Positions 63,237-64,000 of a stretch of DNA of 64,000 nucleotides are shown here, one piece after another. Where the stretch lies: positions 62,001 through 126,000 of the forward strand of contig NW_005179008.1 of assembly GCF_000350225.1 (NCBI RefSeq), written 5' to 3'. A program made the translations under genes and the position numbers. The DNA comes from Chondrus crispus (Eukaryota; Rhodophyta; Florideophyceae; Gigartinales; Gigartinaceae). A model generated the notes under the pieces. That model saw only the letters and a list, made by a program, of their open reading frames with translations, was not told where the DNA came from and did no database searches. How positions within the stretch are numbered: position 1 is the stretch's first letter; each line of letters starts with the position of its first letter.

Positions 63237-64000
63237 TGTCGTGCACTACAGCCGCGTGTGGGGGCTGTAGGCAGAGCGACGCACGTTCGTACGCGTAAGG
63301 GAATTCGGGAGACCACCCGGTGGATGGCCGGAACCGGGATCCGGGCGCGGCTTGCGCGGTAGGAAGGTAGAACTAGAGTCAGCAATAAAGAGGAAGAATT
63401 AAAGGAAAAAACAGGACTAACAGAGCGGACAGCACAGTAGTTAACGTAGCGCTCGCGCGGGTGGGTCGACGTGCGCGGGGAAGGCAGTTGGGATTCCAGG
63501 GGTGTAGATGGCTCGGTCGGTATGGGCGAGCCAGTACCGAGTCGAGGCTACAACCTAGAATCCAGAAACCAAGGTAAAAGACCGGAGGCTTCGTGCCTCT
63601 TTACTTTGATTATCGGGTTGACTATATAGTCCCCCGTCGCCGTAATGGCGAAGCTAAATTATACTGTAAATTAGAATAACTTGGAAATAACGGGTGTAGC
63701 CCCGAGGGGACCAAGTACAGCCCCCACAGGCCCTATGGGTTGCGGAGAGATTACACGTGTCCACGGGGAGGTCCGGTAGAGCGGCAGGGGAGTCCACGTG
63801 TACTCGTCGTACACGTGGCGGCGGCGAGCGCGATTTTGGCGAGATTAGGACAGCTGTCCCGGTACCGAGTACAGTGCACTACATACGGCACGACCGCGGT
63901 GCCCAAGATAAATACCGTCTCGAATACCTGCAGCGGCGGCGCGACCCCCGACACGTGGCAAAAATTGCCAAGTGTCATTCCCGTACTGGTGCGGTGACCT
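63237..64000 (-). mobile_element. 5' LTR of El-E, cut by the window end
   Basis: The inner edge is TGTCGTGCACTACA at 63,237, next to the primer binding site. A TATA-like GACTATATAG lies near 63,629, and several CACGTG motifs are found at 63,754-63,956. The outer end is outside the window. The sequence is unlike LTR-A, although both use the same primer. Confidence 0.8.

Larger units (their letters stand above)
47920..64000 (-). mobile_element. El-E: Ty3/gypsy element interrupted by two insertions
   Basis: From right to left: LTR (partly outside the window), primer binding site, gag, protease-RT, a 9.1-kb inserted unit, the start of RNase H, an LTR-S solo copy, then RNase H and integrase, which is cut by El-H at 47,919. 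Removing the two insertions with one target copy each leaves protease to integrase in one open frame, so pol was intact when it was hit. The C-terminal part of integrase and the 3' LTR are missing. Confidence 0.92.

Overview
The window looks like nuclear DNA of a eukaryote whose genome is crowded with LTR retrotransposons. Two ordinary host genes, both without visible introns, lie in a small island at about 24.2-30.6 kb: an RRP12-like ribosome-biogenesis protein and a protein with a probable DUF4211 (CCDC82-type) domain. Compact intronless genes among dense Ty3/gypsy chromoviruses would suit a multicellular red alga such as Chondrus, but that is inference; nothing in the sequence proves the species.

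Layout. 1-6.6 kb: an LTR fragment, a decayed solo LTR, an 8-N assembly gap, an RNase H remnant and low-information sequence. 6.6-14.5 kb: El-A, a broken Ty3 chromovirus on the minus strand. 14.5-21.1 kb: El-B, a plus-strand chromovirus that El-A has cut into. 21.3-24.2 kb: solo LTRs nested in each other, then a MITE. 24.2-30.6 kb: host genes. 30.7-44.6 kb: a three-level nest, in which a Ty1/copia-like element (El-G) is split by a solo LTR, which is itself split by El-C, a full-length 11.1-kb chromovirus with two LTRs and a perfect 5-bp target duplication. 44.6-47.9 kb: the 3' end of another element (El-H). 47.9-64 kb: El-E, a fairly young minus-strand chromovirus whose pol is interrupted twice.

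The most striking feature is the larger interruption of El-E: a 9,102-bp unit (50,004-59,105) with perfect 16-bp terminal inverted repeats starting CACAG, an apparent 2-bp duplication (CA), and three long open reading frames that I cannot assign to any family. Taking out this unit with one copy of the duplication restores the pol reading frame of El-E. It also carries a 65-bp tandem array of hairpins, a perfect 30-bp palindrome and 74-bp direct repeats. It looks like a DNA transposon of an undescribed type.

A second notable feature is an antisense accessory ORF between pol and the 3' LTR. El-C and El-H carry homologous versions, and El-B has an unrelated-looking antisense frame in the same place. 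In El-C and El-H the first ATG lies only about 90-110 bp from the LTR, which suggests antisense transcription from the LTR.
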